Origin: Mannheimia glucosida
GTDB lineage: Bacteria; Pseudomonadota; Gammaproteobacteria; Enterobacterales; Pasteurellaceae
Direction of reading: 5' to 3'
Assembly (NCBI RefSeq): GCF_046267875.1
Contig: NZ_CP176502.1
Coordinates: forward strand, 1,922,001 to 1,986,000
Length of the DNA stretch: 64,000 nt
In this document: one piece after another, positions 42,024 to 50,134 of the stretch
Layout: every line of letters begins with the position of its first letter
How positions within the stretch are numbered: the stretch's first letter is position 1
Notes under the pieces: model-generated
Told to the model about the DNA's origin: nothing
Database searches by the model: none
Seen by the model: the letters and a program-made list of their open reading frames with translations, nothing else
Translations under genes and position numbers: made by a program

Positions 42024-43955
42024 ATGATCTTTTTTACAGACTTAATTTTAAAACGAGGGCATTCCGTCCTGATTGAGAACAGTTCCGCCACTATTCATAC
42101 TGGGCAGAAAGTCGGTTTGGTGGGCAAAAATGGCTGTGGTAAATCCTCTCTTTTTGCCTTACTGAAAAATGAATTACAACCTGAAGGCGGGGACGTGTCG
42201 TTGCCGAAAAACTGGGCGATTTCGTGGGTGAATCAAGAAACGCCTGCGTTAGCTATTTCAGCGTTAAACTATGTGATTCAAGGGGATCGGGAATATACTC
42301 ATTTAATGGCTGAACTGGATACCGCAAATGAGAAAAATGATGGTAACCGCATTGCGATTATCCATACTCAACTTGATACCATTGATGCTTGGACAATTCA
42401 ATCCCGTGCCGCTACCCTGCTTAACGGCTTGGGGTTTAGCACTGAACAACTGCAACTGCCGGTGAAATCCTTCTCCGGTGGCTGGCGTATGCGGTTAAAT
42501 TTGGCCCAAGCCCTGATTTGCCGTTCCGATCTATTGTTGCTTGACGAACCAACCAACCACTTAGACTTAGATGCCGTCATTTGGCTCGAGCGTTGGCTAA
42601 GCAACTATCGTGGCACTTTATTGCTGATTTCGCACGACCGTGATTTTCTCGACCCAATTATCGATCGTGTCATTCATATTGAACATCAAAAGCTTAATGA
42701 ATACACCGGCAATTACACCTCATTTGAGATTCAACGTGCGACCAAAATCGCCCAACAGAATGCCGCTTATCAGCAACAGCAACGTAAAGTTGCTCATTTG
42801 CAGAGTTTTATTGATCGCTTTAAAGCCAAAGCGACTAAAGCAAAACAGGCACAAAGCCGAATTAAAGCGTTAGAAAAAATGGAGCTTATTGCCCCAGCCT
42901 ATGCTGATTCGCCGTTTGAATTTGAATTTCGCCCACCACTTGCCCTGCCTAGCCCGTTATTAATGATGGAAAAAGTCAGTGCCGGCTATGCAGAAAAAAC
43001 AGTATTGGAATCGGTCAAACTGAATTTGGTTCCCGGTTCTCGCATTGGTTTACTCGGGCGAAACGGTGCAGGGAAATCCACGCTGATTAAATTATTGGCA
43101 GGTGAACTTCCACCCCAAAACGGCTCAATTCAACTGGCAAAAGGCGTACAGCTAGGCTACTTCGCTCAACATCAGGTGGATACCCTACGTTTTGATGAAA
43201 GCCCACTTTGGCATTTGCAGAAACTCGCACCGGAAAAAACCGAGCAGGAATTACGCAATTATTTAGGCGGTTTTGATTTTAAAGGCGATAAAGTAGTACA
43301 AGCGGTACAATCATTCTCCGGCGGAGAAAAAGCCCGTTTAGTGCTTGCCTTAATTGTATGGCAACGCCCGAATTTACTGCTATTGGACGAACCGACCAAC
43401 CATTTAGATTTGGAAATGCGACAAGCCTTGGTTGATGCTCTTACCTACTATGAAGGCTCGCTAGTGGTGGTTTCGCACGACCGCCATTTATTGCGTAGTA
43501 CCGTGAATGAATTTTATTTGGTACACGACCGCAAAGTAGAAGAATTTAAAGGTGATTTAGACGATTACCAAAAATGGCTCAATGAGCAAAATGCCTTAGC
43601 TAACGAGCCAAAATCCGTACTTGCAAAAGATTCGGCAAATTCGACCGCTTGCTCAACCACCAACGAAAATAGTGCAGCTCAACGCAAAGAGCAAAAACGC
43701 TTAGAAGCAGAACGCCGCCAACAAACCGCCCCATTGCGGAAGAAAATTACTCAACTGGAAAAAGAGTTAGAAAAAGCAACCGAAACATTGAATAAACTCG
43801 AGGCAATGCTTGCCGAAAGTGATATTTACGAAGCCGAAAATAAAGCAAAACTAACTGACACACTTGCAAAACAGTTAGAGGCTAAAAGGCTGGTTGAAGA
43901 CATTGAAATGCAGTGGTTGGAGGCTCAGGAGGAGTTTGAGACCATGTTACGCTAG
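42024..43955 (+). CDS. yheS: ABC-F ATPase YheS
   Basis: 643 residues, two ABC domains without membrane segments. Walker A G-K-N-G-C-G-K-S at 36-43 and G-R-N-G-A-G-K-S near 345; signature F-S-G-G-W-R-M and F-S-G-G-E-K-A; Walker B L-L-L-L-D-E-P-T twice; linker K-A-T-K-A-K-Q-A-Q-S-R. It matches E. coli YheS closely; ABC-F proteins act on the ribosome. A USS near 43640 encodes A-N-S-T-A-C in the variable C-terminal linker. The USS just upstream (about 42012) leaves little room for a standard Shine-Dalgarno. Confidence 0.92.
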   Translation: MIFFTDLILKRGHSVLIENSSATIHTGQKVGLVGKNGCGKSSLFALLKNELQPEGGDVSLPKNWAISWVNQETPALAISALNYVIQGDREYTHLMAELDTANEKNDGNRIAIIHTQLDTIDAWTIQSRAATLLNGLGFSTEQLQLPVKSFSGGWRMRLNLAQALICRSDLLLLDEPTNHLDLDAVIWLERWLSNYRGTLLLISHDRDFLDPIIDRVIHIEHQKLNEYTGNYTSFEIQRATKIAQQNAAYQQQQRKVAHLQSFIDRFKAKATKAKQAQSRIKALEKMELIAPAYADSPFEFEFRPPLALPSPLLMMEKVSAGYAEKTVLESVKLNLVPGSRIGLLGRNGAGKSTLIKLLAGELPPQNGSIQLAKGVQLGYFAQHQVDTLRFDESPLWHLQKLAPEKTEQELRNYLGGFDFKGDKVVQAVQSFSGGEKARLVLALIVWQRPNLLLLDEPTNHLDLEMRQALVDALTYYEGSLVVVSHDRHLLRSTVNEFYLVHDRKVEEFKGDLDDYQKWLNEQNALANEPKSVLAKDSANSTACSTTNENSAAQRKEQKRLEAERRQQTAPLRKKITQLEKELEKATETLNKLEAMLAESDIYEAENKAKLTDTLAKQLEAKRLVEDIEMQWLEAQEEFETMLR

Positions 43956-43965
43956 GGTTCTACAA

Positions 43966-43992
43966 GATAGCGCAAGCGTCCACGCTTGTGCC
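43966..43992. repeat. Third copy of the CAAGCGTCCACGCTTG palindrome
   Basis: Identical over about 26 bases with one arm of the moeA/moeB element (GATAGCGC lead-in and TTGTGC exit). It lies just after yheS. Confidence 0.85.
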
Positions 43993-44067
43993 ATTTAAGG
44001 GAACTATACACCTCAAAAAAACAATGATCATTAAGCTAGCTTTTTTATAAATTTAAAAACCTATAGA

Positions 44068-44136
44068 TTAAATAAATAATGATATTAATAGTAAAATCAC
44101 GAGTGCAACTACACTGACGATAATAAAATCAGGCAT
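44068..44136 (-). CDS. Candidate 22-residue hydrophobic peptide
   Basis: ATG to TAA, 22 codons, preceded by GGGAG seven bases upstream. After M-P-D-F, all residues but two serines are Ile, Leu, Val, Ala or Phe, so it should form one membrane helix. Its promoter looks good: TTGAAC (44207-44202) and TATAAT (44184-44179) with 17-bp spacing. The -35 overlaps a 19-bp operator of the neighbouring HTH gene. Form resembles small membrane toxins or accessory peptides, but no family is recognised. Expression is not proven. Confidence 0.5.
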   Translation of the reverse strand: MPDFIIVSVVALVILLLISLFI

Positions 44137-44187
44137 ACTTATTCTCCCTATAAAATGTGGTAATGTAACTACAAATTAATTATATAA

Positions 44188-44206
44188 TGAACCTAAAAAA
44201 GGTTCA
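44188..44206. promoter_or_regulatory. Operator 1 for the HTH protein
   Basis: TGAACCT and AGGTTCA arms with a five-base centre. It overlaps the last base of a plus-strand TATAAT (44183-44188) and covers most of the -35 of the minus-strand peptide promoter. Confidence 0.65.
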
Positions 44207-44214
44207 ACATTATT

Positions 44215-44233
44215 TGTACCTAATATAGGTGCA
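44215..44233. promoter_or_regulatory. Operator 2 for the HTH protein
   Basis: TGTACCT and AGGTGCA arms with a five-base centre, same half-site form (TGNACCT) as operator 1, centred 27 bp from it. It ends at the base before the HTH start codon, so binding would also mask the start region. Confidence 0.65.
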
Positions 44234-44491
44234 ATGAAAAATCTTAGATTATCAATACATTCCAGCGAGCATATTTGGTTAAGAGAACTATTCTTAAAAC
44301 GTCGTTTGGAACTAGGGCTAACACAACGCACATTAGGAGAAAAAATGGGCGTTCTTTACTCATTTATCGGAAAAGTAGAAACAGGAGATCGCAGATTAGA
44401 TATTTTTGAATTTATCGCTTATTGCAAAGGGTTAGATTTAGATCCTTTATCTGTATTGCAAGAAATTGAACAACAATTTCCTCATAAATAA
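44234..44491 (+). CDS. Small HTH regulator of the Xre/controller type
   Basis: 85 residues with a five-helix Xre-type domain: R-L-E-L-G-L-T-Q-R-T-L-G-E-K-M-G (24-39) and the recognition helix L-Y-S-F-I-G-K-V-E-T-G-D-R-R-L (41-55). Size and layout are like controller (C) proteins of restriction-modification systems and small phage-type repressors. The start codon directly follows operator 2, with only AGG as a weak ribosome site. No restriction or methylase genes are next to it. Divergent from the 22-residue peptide. Confidence 0.75.
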   Translation: MKNLRLSIHSSEHIWLRELFLKRRLELGLTQRTLGEKMGVLYSFIGKVETGDRRLDIFEFIAYCKGLDLDPLSVLQEIEQQFPHK

Positions 44492-44523
44492 AGGCATTGA
44501 GTTATAACTCAATGCCTTTATTT
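44486..44523. terminator. Bidirectional terminator after the HTH gene
   Basis: A perfect 38-base palindrome centred at 44504/44505 (AAGGCATTGAGTTA half), overlapping the HTH stop codon and followed by T residues, between convergent genes. Confidence 0.9.
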
Positions 44524-44537
44524 TCTATGTCAAATCT

Positions 44538-45158
44538 CTACATGCTCGGCTTAGTCTCTGCCAAAATGGCGTATTTATTATTCATTTCCTCTGCCCAAGC
44601 GGTTAAATTCGGGTGATGTTTTGCAAGATCGTAGCCAAGCTTATCTAAGCGGAATGCCCACCAGTCAATTAATGCTACTGCGGTTAATGTGCCTAAATTC
44701 AGCTCTGTGCCAAACTCTTGCAATGCGTCTTCTAATTGTCTGAACGAACGGATATTGCGTTCCATTAATTGCTCGTGGCGGCTGATCCACCATTCATTCT
44801 CAGGGCGAGCCATACGTTCTTGTAATAAAGTTGGCATCGTATTTTCCATAATGCCATCCGCTAAATTATGTAACGCCAACACCGCCCAACGAGGTTTACC
44901 CTCTTTAGGTAACAAAGGCGTGTTGTTGCCTTTTTGGTCAAGATATTCGCTGATCAACAAACTGCCGAAAAGCCAGCGGCCACAGTTGCGTTGTAGTGCC
45001 GGAATACGTCCTAACGGGTTATCTTGATTATGTGGCGAATTTGGATCCATTGCTTTTGTCACCCGCAACATTTCGACTTTATCGTCTAATTGGTGGTGTT
45101 TAATCACCGCAAGGGCTTTGCGGGCGAAAGGGCTGGTGGTTGAGTACCAAAGTTTCAT
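44538..45158 (-). CDS. Glutathione S-transferase family protein
   Basis: 206 residues from the ATG at 45158 (CACGGAGAATAGT upstream); a longer frame to 45323 would overlap the pseudouridine synthase gene and is rejected. N-terminal thioredoxin-like part with S-T-T-S-P-F-A-R-K (6-14) and L-G-R-I-P-A-L (48-54), then a helical C-terminal domain. Similar in form to E. coli YibF. The start lies one base after the stop of the upstream gene, so translation is coupled. Substrate unknown. Confidence 0.85.
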   Translation of the reverse strand: MKLWYSTTSPFARKALAVIKHHQLDDKVEMLRVTKAMDPNSPHNQDNPLGRIPALQRNCGRWLFGSLLISEYLDQKGNNTPLLPKEGKPRWAVLALHNLADGIMENTMPTLLQERMARPENEWWISRHEQLMERNIRSFRQLEDALQEFGTELNLGTLTAVALIDWWAFRLDKLGYDLAKHHPNLTAWAEEMNNKYAILAETKPSM

Positions 45159-45159
45159 A

Positions 45160-45813
45160 CTATTCTCCGTGTTTGATGTGATTGGATTTGCAAATTTTTT
45201 GCCAAAAATGACCGCTTGTCGGCAAGGCTTGTACTGAGATTTTCTCATTTTCGTATTCAAAATCAAGCTGATAAGCGTGCAAATAAACACGATCAGCTTG
45301 GCTACCTGAATAGAGTTTATCACCTAAAATCGGGCTGCCCAAACTTTTCATTGCCACTCTTAATTGGTGAGTTTTGCCGGTTTTGGGTTGCAAAATAAAA
45401 TGCCTGAGCGAGTCTTCAACAGAATGAGAAATAAATTGCGTTACTGCTGGGTTTTCTTTGCTGTGGCATAATTTCCACGTTCCATTTCTGCTTTTTTGCA
45501 TATCGCCAACAATTCTACCCTGCTTTTTCTTCGGCTTTTTATCGCTTAACGCCCAATAGGTTTTGTGGATTTTATGTTGTTCAAATAAATGATAAAACCT
45601 TGCTGCCGCCTCTTTATTTAACGCTAAAATCAGTAAGCCTGATGTAATTTTATCCAAACGGTGAACCAACCAAACCTGTTTAACATTCAGTTGGCGAGCC
45701 ACTAATTCCGTTAAGCCGATATCAGCCTCATCTTTATGCACACTCAAGCCTTCCGGCTTATTGATAATAATAAAATCACGATGTTGATAACAAATAGGCA
45801 ATGTTAAGGTCAT
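45160..45813 (-). CDS. RluA-family pseudouridine synthase
   Basis: 217 residues. Catalytic motif H-R-L-D-K-I-T-S-G-L-L near 51-61 with the Asp; N-K-P-E-G-L-S-V-H near 18-26 and T-G-K-T-H-Q-L-R-V near 145-153. Shorter than RluA-D and without an S4 domain. It matches a single-domain family common in Pasteurellaceae; the RNA target is not known. Confidence 0.87.
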   Translation of the reverse strand: MTLTLPICYQHRDFIIINKPEGLSVHKDEADIGLTELVARQLNVKQVWLVHRLDKITSGLLILALNKEAAARFYHLFEQHKIHKTYWALSDKKPKKKQGRIVGDMQKSRNGTWKLCHSKENPAVTQFISHSVEDSLRHFILQPKTGKTHQLRVAMKSLGSPILGDKLYSGSQADRVYLHAYQLDFEYENEKISVQALPTSGHFWQKICKSNHIKHGE

Positions 45814-45861
45814 TTTGCTATAATCCTTCCAATTTTTGACTATTTTAGCAAGGAAATTACA

Positions 45862-46497
45862 ATGGCTGTTACCATTTATTTAGTACGACACGGCAGAACC
45901 GTGTGGAATTTGGAAGGCAGATTACAAGGCTCGGGCGATTCCGCTTTAGTAGAAGAAGGTATTATCGGAGCGAAGAAAACCGGCATTGCGTTAAAACATA
46001 TTCCGTTTACCGCCGCCTATTCCAGTATGCAGAAACGGGCTCAAGATACCGCCAGCTATATTTTAGCGGAAAATGAACGCAGTAATATTCCGCATTTTCA
46101 TCATAAAGGCTTGAATGAATTTGATTTTGGCAGCTGGGAAGGAATGAAATCTGTCGATTTGCAAGAAAATGATGAATATTGGGTGATGAAACGTACACCG
46201 GCAGAATATCTGGCAAAAGCAAACGGCGGCGAGCGATTTGAGCAACTTTATCAACGGGTGACTCAGGCGTTCCATCAAATCGCCGAGCTACACAAAAATG
46301 ACGGCAAAGTGCTGATTGTTTCACATGGTATGACCTTAACCTTACTCACGGCTGTGTTAAAAGGCATTGCGTGGCAAGATTTTCGTAACGAAGAAAAACA
46401 CAGTTTTGTGTTCAATACTGCGATTACCCAAGTGGAAGTGGAAAATGGAGAGGTGAAAGTGATCGATTTTAACAATGTCGAACACTTAAATCATTAG
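45862..46497 (+). CDS. Histidine phosphatase (phosphoglycerate mutase-like) family protein
   Basis: 211 residues. V-R-H-G-R-T-x-W-N near 8-16 with the phosphoaccepting His, F-D-F-G-S-W-E-G near 88-95, and S-H-G-M near 154-157. This is the branch of cofactor-dependent mutase-like phosphatases (GpmB/CobC type); the substrate cannot be read from the sequence. Divergent from the pseudouridine synthase gene. Confidence 0.85.
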   Translation: MAVTIYLVRHGRTVWNLEGRLQGSGDSALVEEGIIGAKKTGIALKHIPFTAAYSSMQKRAQDTASYILAENERSNIPHFHHKGLNEFDFGSWEGMKSVDLQENDEYWVMKRTPAEYLAKANGGERFEQLYQRVTQAFHQIAELHKNDGKVLIVSHGMTLTLLTAVLKGIAWQDFRNEEKHSFVFNTAITQVEVENGEVKVIDFNNVEHLNH

Positions 46498-46504
46498 CAC
46501 ATTG

Positions 46505-46535
46505 ATAAAGCCCCAAACGGGGCTTTATTGATTTT
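46505..46535 (+). terminator. Terminator of the histidine phosphatase gene
   Basis: ATAAAGCCCC / GGGGCTTTAT stem with a four-base loop, then TGATTTT. It overlaps the last codons of ycjF on the other strand. Confidence 0.8.
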
Positions 46536-47574
46536 GGAATGCTTTTTCCTTGCTCTCCGTTTTAAAAAATACCGTGTCTTTCACTGAGGTTAACAGCTCT
46601 TGGCGAATAGCGGAAATTTTTGGGCGTTCGTTAGCTTGGAACGCAATCGGGCGGCAAAATTCCATCGCTTTAATGCCAAGGCGAGCAGTGAGTAAACCCA
46701 CACCAATACCTTGTGCGGCGCGGAGCGATAATTTCGCCGTAAGGTTTTGCGAGAAGAAATCCATTCCGACATCAGTAGCGATTTCGGTTGCACCGGCGAA
46801 CACCATATTTTTCAGCACCATTTTGAACAGTTTTAAGCGGCTGATATAACCCAATTCCATTCCATAGGCTTTAGTGATTTTATTCACTAACGCAATATTT
46901 CTGGCTGCCATTAACAGCACATCAACCACCGCAAGTGGGCTAACTGCCACAATCACCGCATTTTCTGCCGCATTTTTGGAGATCATTTGCTTCACTTGTT
47001 TATCAATCGGCTTCAGTACGTTCTCGCTGAATAGATATAGCACCTCTTTGGCATTGTAAGCCTCATTTAATTGATTTTTCCAACGCTGTTCGGCTTGAGC
47101 AATGCTCGGCAAATGATTCAGCTGATTTGCAATATTTTCGCAAAATTTGACCGCTTGTTCGCCATCATTGGAAGGCAGCTGTTCCAGCAATAATTGATTA
47201 CTCATGTGCTGATTTTTCTGATGATTTCGCAAATACACCAATTTTTGCCATTCGGAAATAATCGCCCCAACGCCTAACAAGCTGACAATAAAAAAGACTA
47301 TCGAGAACGCAAAATAAATCCATTCTCTTTGTTGGAAAGTATCTATCAGCCATTGCACACTTTGGGCAATCACCGCTACGCCAAACAAAGCAAGTGTGGC
47401 AAGTAGTACTCGAATCCAAAAACGAGACGGTTTGAGGCTTTCTTCAATAATCAGTTCTGCTTCCACCGCTTTAGCCTCTTCTTCAATAATCGCATTTTCA
47501 AGATCAAACTCTTGTTTAGGCTCAAAATGCTCGGTTGTTTTTATCTCTTCTTCATTAAAAATTTGCTTAGTCAT
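46525..47574 (-). CDS. ycjF: YcjF-family membrane protein (UPF0283, DUF697)
   Basis: 349 residues. Acidic N terminus (1-45), two membrane segments near 53-72 and 85-105, then the DUF697 region ~200-300 (N-A-V-I-V-A-V-S-P-L-A-V-V-D and G-I-G-V-G-L-L-T-A-R). Function unknown. It overlaps the dusC stop by one base. Confidence 0.86.
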   Translation of the reverse strand: MTKQIFNEEEIKTTEHFEPKQEFDLENAIIEEEAKAVEAELIIEESLKPSRFWIRVLLATLALFGVAVIAQSVQWLIDTFQQREWIYFAFSIVFFIVSLLGVGAIISEWQKLVYLRNHQKNQHMSNQLLLEQLPSNDGEQAVKFCENIANQLNHLPSIAQAEQRWKNQLNEAYNAKEVLYLFSENVLKPIDKQVKQMISKNAAENAVIVAVSPLAVVDVLLMAARNIALVNKITKAYGMELGYISRLKLFKMVLKNMVFAGATEIATDVGMDFFSQNLTAKLSLRAAQGIGVGLLTARLGIKAMEFCRPIAFQANERPKISAIRQELLTSVKDTVFFKTESKEKAFQNQ

Positions 47575-48527
47575 TATTGCTCCACTGCCTTTTCAATATG
47601 TGCTTTTAGACCATCATAACCGTGTTCGGTTTTCAAGATATCAAATAATTCTACCGCTTGAGGATATTCTTTATCCAAATAACGTAGCCATTGTTTGATG
47701 CGAGCAACGTGGTAAAAACCGGTATCAAACTGATTTTCCATCTGAACGTACTTAAACAATAGCTGTAGCACTTCATTCCACGCCATTTTCGGAACATTAT
47801 ATTTCACTACCTTGCTTAAATTCGGTGTGTTTAACGCCCCACGCCCAATCATTAATGCCTTGCAAGCGGTTATTTTTTGGCAATTTTTTGCCGATTCAAA
47901 ATCCCAAATTTCGCCGTTGGCGATAACAGGAATAGACAGCCGTTGTTGAATTTCGCCAATCGCCTGCCAATTAATTCTTTCTGCTCGATAACCATCTACT
48001 TTGGTTCGCCCGTGAACGGTAATTTCATTCGCTCCACCCTGTTCTACCGCATCGGCAATTTCAAAACATTGGCTAACGGAATCCCAACCTAATCGCACTT
48101 TTACGGAAACGATTTTATCGCTTGGCACAGCTTCACGCATCGCTTTGGTTGCACGATAAATCAGTTCCGGATCTTTTAATAACGAAGCCCCACCATTGCT
48201 GCCATTTACCGTTTTAGAGGGGCAGCCACAGTTGAGATCTACCCCGTGTGAACCAAGCTCAATGGCAAGAGCTGCATTTTCTGCCAGCCACTGTGGGTGT
48301 TGCCCTAAAAGCTGTACCCGCACTGGTGTGCCGGAATCGGTTAATCCGCCTTGATATAGCTCAGGGGCTAGGCGATAAAAGGTTTTCTTCGGTAAACGTT
48401 GATCGACCACACGCACAAATTCGGAAATGCAGAGATCGTAGTCATTCACTGAAGTTAAAAGGTTGCGGACAAAAGGGTCTAGAACCCCTTGCATCGGGGC
48501 AAGAATAACGTTAGGAATTGGATTCAT
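47574..48527 (-). CDS. dusC: tRNA-dihydrouridine(16) synthase
   Basis: 317 residues. FMN TIM-barrel with L-A-P-M-Q-G-V near 9-15, D-L-N-C-G-C-P-S-K with Cys100, K-T-V-N-G-S-N-G-G-A-S-L-L-K (DusC-type), and G-R-T-K near 175. Reduces U16 of tRNA. Preceded by a USS dyad at 48545-48600. Confidence 0.92.
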   Translation of the reverse strand: MNPIPNVILAPMQGVLDPFVRNLLTSVNDYDLCISEFVRVVDQRLPKKTFYRLAPELYQGGLTDSGTPVRVQLLGQHPQWLAENAALAIELGSHGVDLNCGCPSKTVNGSNGGASLLKDPELIYRATKAMREAVPSDKIVSVKVRLGWDSVSQCFEIADAVEQGGANEITVHGRTKVDGYRAERINWQAIGEIQQRLSIPVIANGEIWDFESAKNCQKITACKALMIGRGALNTPNLSKVVKYNVPKMAWNEVLQLLFKYVQMENQFDTGFYHVARIKQWLRYLDKEYPQAVELFDILKTEHGYDGLKAHIEKAVEQ

Positions 48528-48544
48528 TGGTAAACTAAAAAATA

Positions 48545-48600
48545 CAAGCGGTTATTTTTTCTCAACATTTTGCAAAAAATTGGCAAGAAACAACCGCTTG
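48545..48600 (-). terminator. Paired uptake sequences between yjdF-type gene and dusC
   Basis: CAAGCGGTT / AACCGCTTG arms with a loop of about 38 bases, directly after the stop of the DUF2238 gene. Confidence 0.55.
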
Positions 48601-48604
48601 AAGG

Positions 48605-49231
48605 TTAAAAATGTCTATCGTGAATGCGTAAATCGGGGCGAGCAATCAGGTAAATCATCAGTGCGGTTAATGCCCCAAGAGTATCCGCAAGCATATCTTT
48701 TTGAGCGTCCCAAATATCCCCTTGCGAGCCTAGAAATTCCACGCCGGCATTGCCACCTTCAATCACGGCATACTGCCATTCAATAATTTCGTAAGCTGCT
48801 GCTACCGACATAATGAAAAACAGTGAGAAGAAGAATGCCACGCCCATTCCACATTTGCGTTTACGCAGTAACCATTCTGCCATCGGGAAGCTGTAAAAAC
48901 CGATAATGTAATGTGCTACTCGGTCAAAATGGTTACGCTCTTCACCTAAAATCGGGGTTAGAAATTGATTTGCCCAATCAAACGGCACATTAGCAAACGT
49001 ATATTTTGCTCCGATTAAGTGCATAATCAGCCAAAGTGACATCAAAAAATAGGCTAAACCGCTAAACTGAAATTTAGGGTATGTCACAATTAAAAGGGCA
49101 AAAACGATAAAAATCGGTATTACTTCCGCATACCAAACCGCTCGGTCTGCCGGGTTTAACCCCGACCAAACCGCAATCACGGTAATCACAATCGCTAAAA
49201 ATAGAGGAATGATATGCGAACGTGAATCCAT
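48605..49231 (-). CDS. yjdF: DUF2238 (YjdF) family membrane protein
   Basis: 208 residues from the ATG at 49231, which shares a base with the djlA stop (TAATG); a GTG three codons earlier is also open. Six membrane segments. The family blocks G-A-K-Y-T-F-A-N-V-P, R-N-H-F-D-R-V-A-H and G-D-I-W-D-A-Q-K-D-M are present. Function not known. Confidence 0.85.
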   Translation of the reverse strand: MDSRSHIIPLFLAIVITVIAVWSGLNPADRAVWYAEVIPIFIVFALLIVTYPKFQFSGLAYFLMSLWLIMHLIGAKYTFANVPFDWANQFLTPILGEERNHFDRVAHYIIGFYSFPMAEWLLRKRKCGMGVAFFFSLFFIMSVAAAYEIIEWQYAVIEGGNAGVEFLGSQGDIWDAQKDMLADTLGALTALMIYLIARPDLRIHDRHF

Positions 49232-50088
49232 TATTTCCACCCTTTTACTTTACAAATTAAATCGTATGCCGCTTGGATTTGTTGGGCTTTCTCTTTTGCT
49301 AACTCCATCATCTCATCAGGCAAGCCTTTAGCAGCCAATTTATCTGGGTGATGCTCGTTCATTAACTTACGATAGGCCCGTTTCACCGTATTTTGATCGT
49401 CTTGTGCAGTTACACCTAATACGGTATAGGCTGCCTCAATACTTGGTTGTGCTGGCTGTTGATAACTGCCTTGATAGCTACCTTGAGATTGCTGATGATA
49501 ACTACCGCTTTGCTGATAATAACCACCATTTCGAAATTGTTGAGCTGCCATAATCATTGCGATCATCTGCTCAAATTGGAAGCGAGACATTCCCATTGTC
49601 TCCGCAATCGTAAACAGAATTTGTTGCTCATTCACATCAAGTTGCCCATCTTGCAAGGCTGCTTGCATTTGCACTTCCACAAAGAAGCGTAATAAGTCAG
49701 TTCTTGCCCCACAGGCTTCTCTGAACTCTTGAATGACTTGGCGTAACGGGAAGTCAGGCTCTTTACCTAAGGTAAAAGCATTTTGCGCTAATTGCTGGGC
49801 TGCACTATCTAATTTTAAGCGAGCCATTAACGCTCGGGCTAATTCAATATCCGCTTCAGTAACACGCCCTTTTGCTTTCGCAATATGTCCCAACACCGCA
49901 AAAGTGGTTTGGGTGAAAAGCGATTGGCGAGTTAAATTTTTGCCGAAAAGACTTGAACGAACTGAGCCTAATTCATAGAGTTTTTTATCGGCTAAATGCC
50001 CGATAAAAGCGCCAAGTATCCCACCAAATAAACCGTGAAAAAGCTGATAACCCAAGAAAAAACCTACTATTTTTCCGATAAATTGCAT
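49231..50088 (-). CDS. djlA: Membrane-anchored DnaJ-like co-chaperone
   Basis: 285 residues. One N-terminal membrane segment (G-F-F-L-G-Y near 9-30, with GxxxG-like glycines), a TerB-like central domain ~60-175, a Gln/Ser/Tyr-rich linker ~195-215, and a C-terminal J domain with H-H-P-D-K. DjlA stimulates DnaK at the inner membrane. Confidence 0.92.
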   Translation of the reverse strand: MQFIGKIVGFFLGYQLFHGLFGGILGAFIGHLADKKLYELGSVRSSLFGKNLTRQSLFTQTTFAVLGHIAKAKGRVTEADIELARALMARLKLDSAAQQLAQNAFTLGKEPDFPLRQVIQEFREACGARTDLLRFFVEVQMQAALQDGQLDVNEQQILFTIAETMGMSRFQFEQMIAMIMAAQQFRNGGYYQQSGSYHQQSQGSYQGSYQQPAQPSIEAAYTVLGVTAQDDQNTVKRAYRKLMNEHHPDKLAAKGLPDEMMELAKEKAQQIQAAYDLICKVKGWK

Positions 50089-50134
50089 TTTTTATCCTTT
50101 TATAGAAATGAATAAACGTTATTCTAACAAAATT

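Noticed and set aside
44234..44491. HTH protein as controller of a restriction-modification system
   Set aside because: The size and operators fit a C protein, but no methylase or endonuclease gene is adjacent; flanking genes are yheS and a GST.
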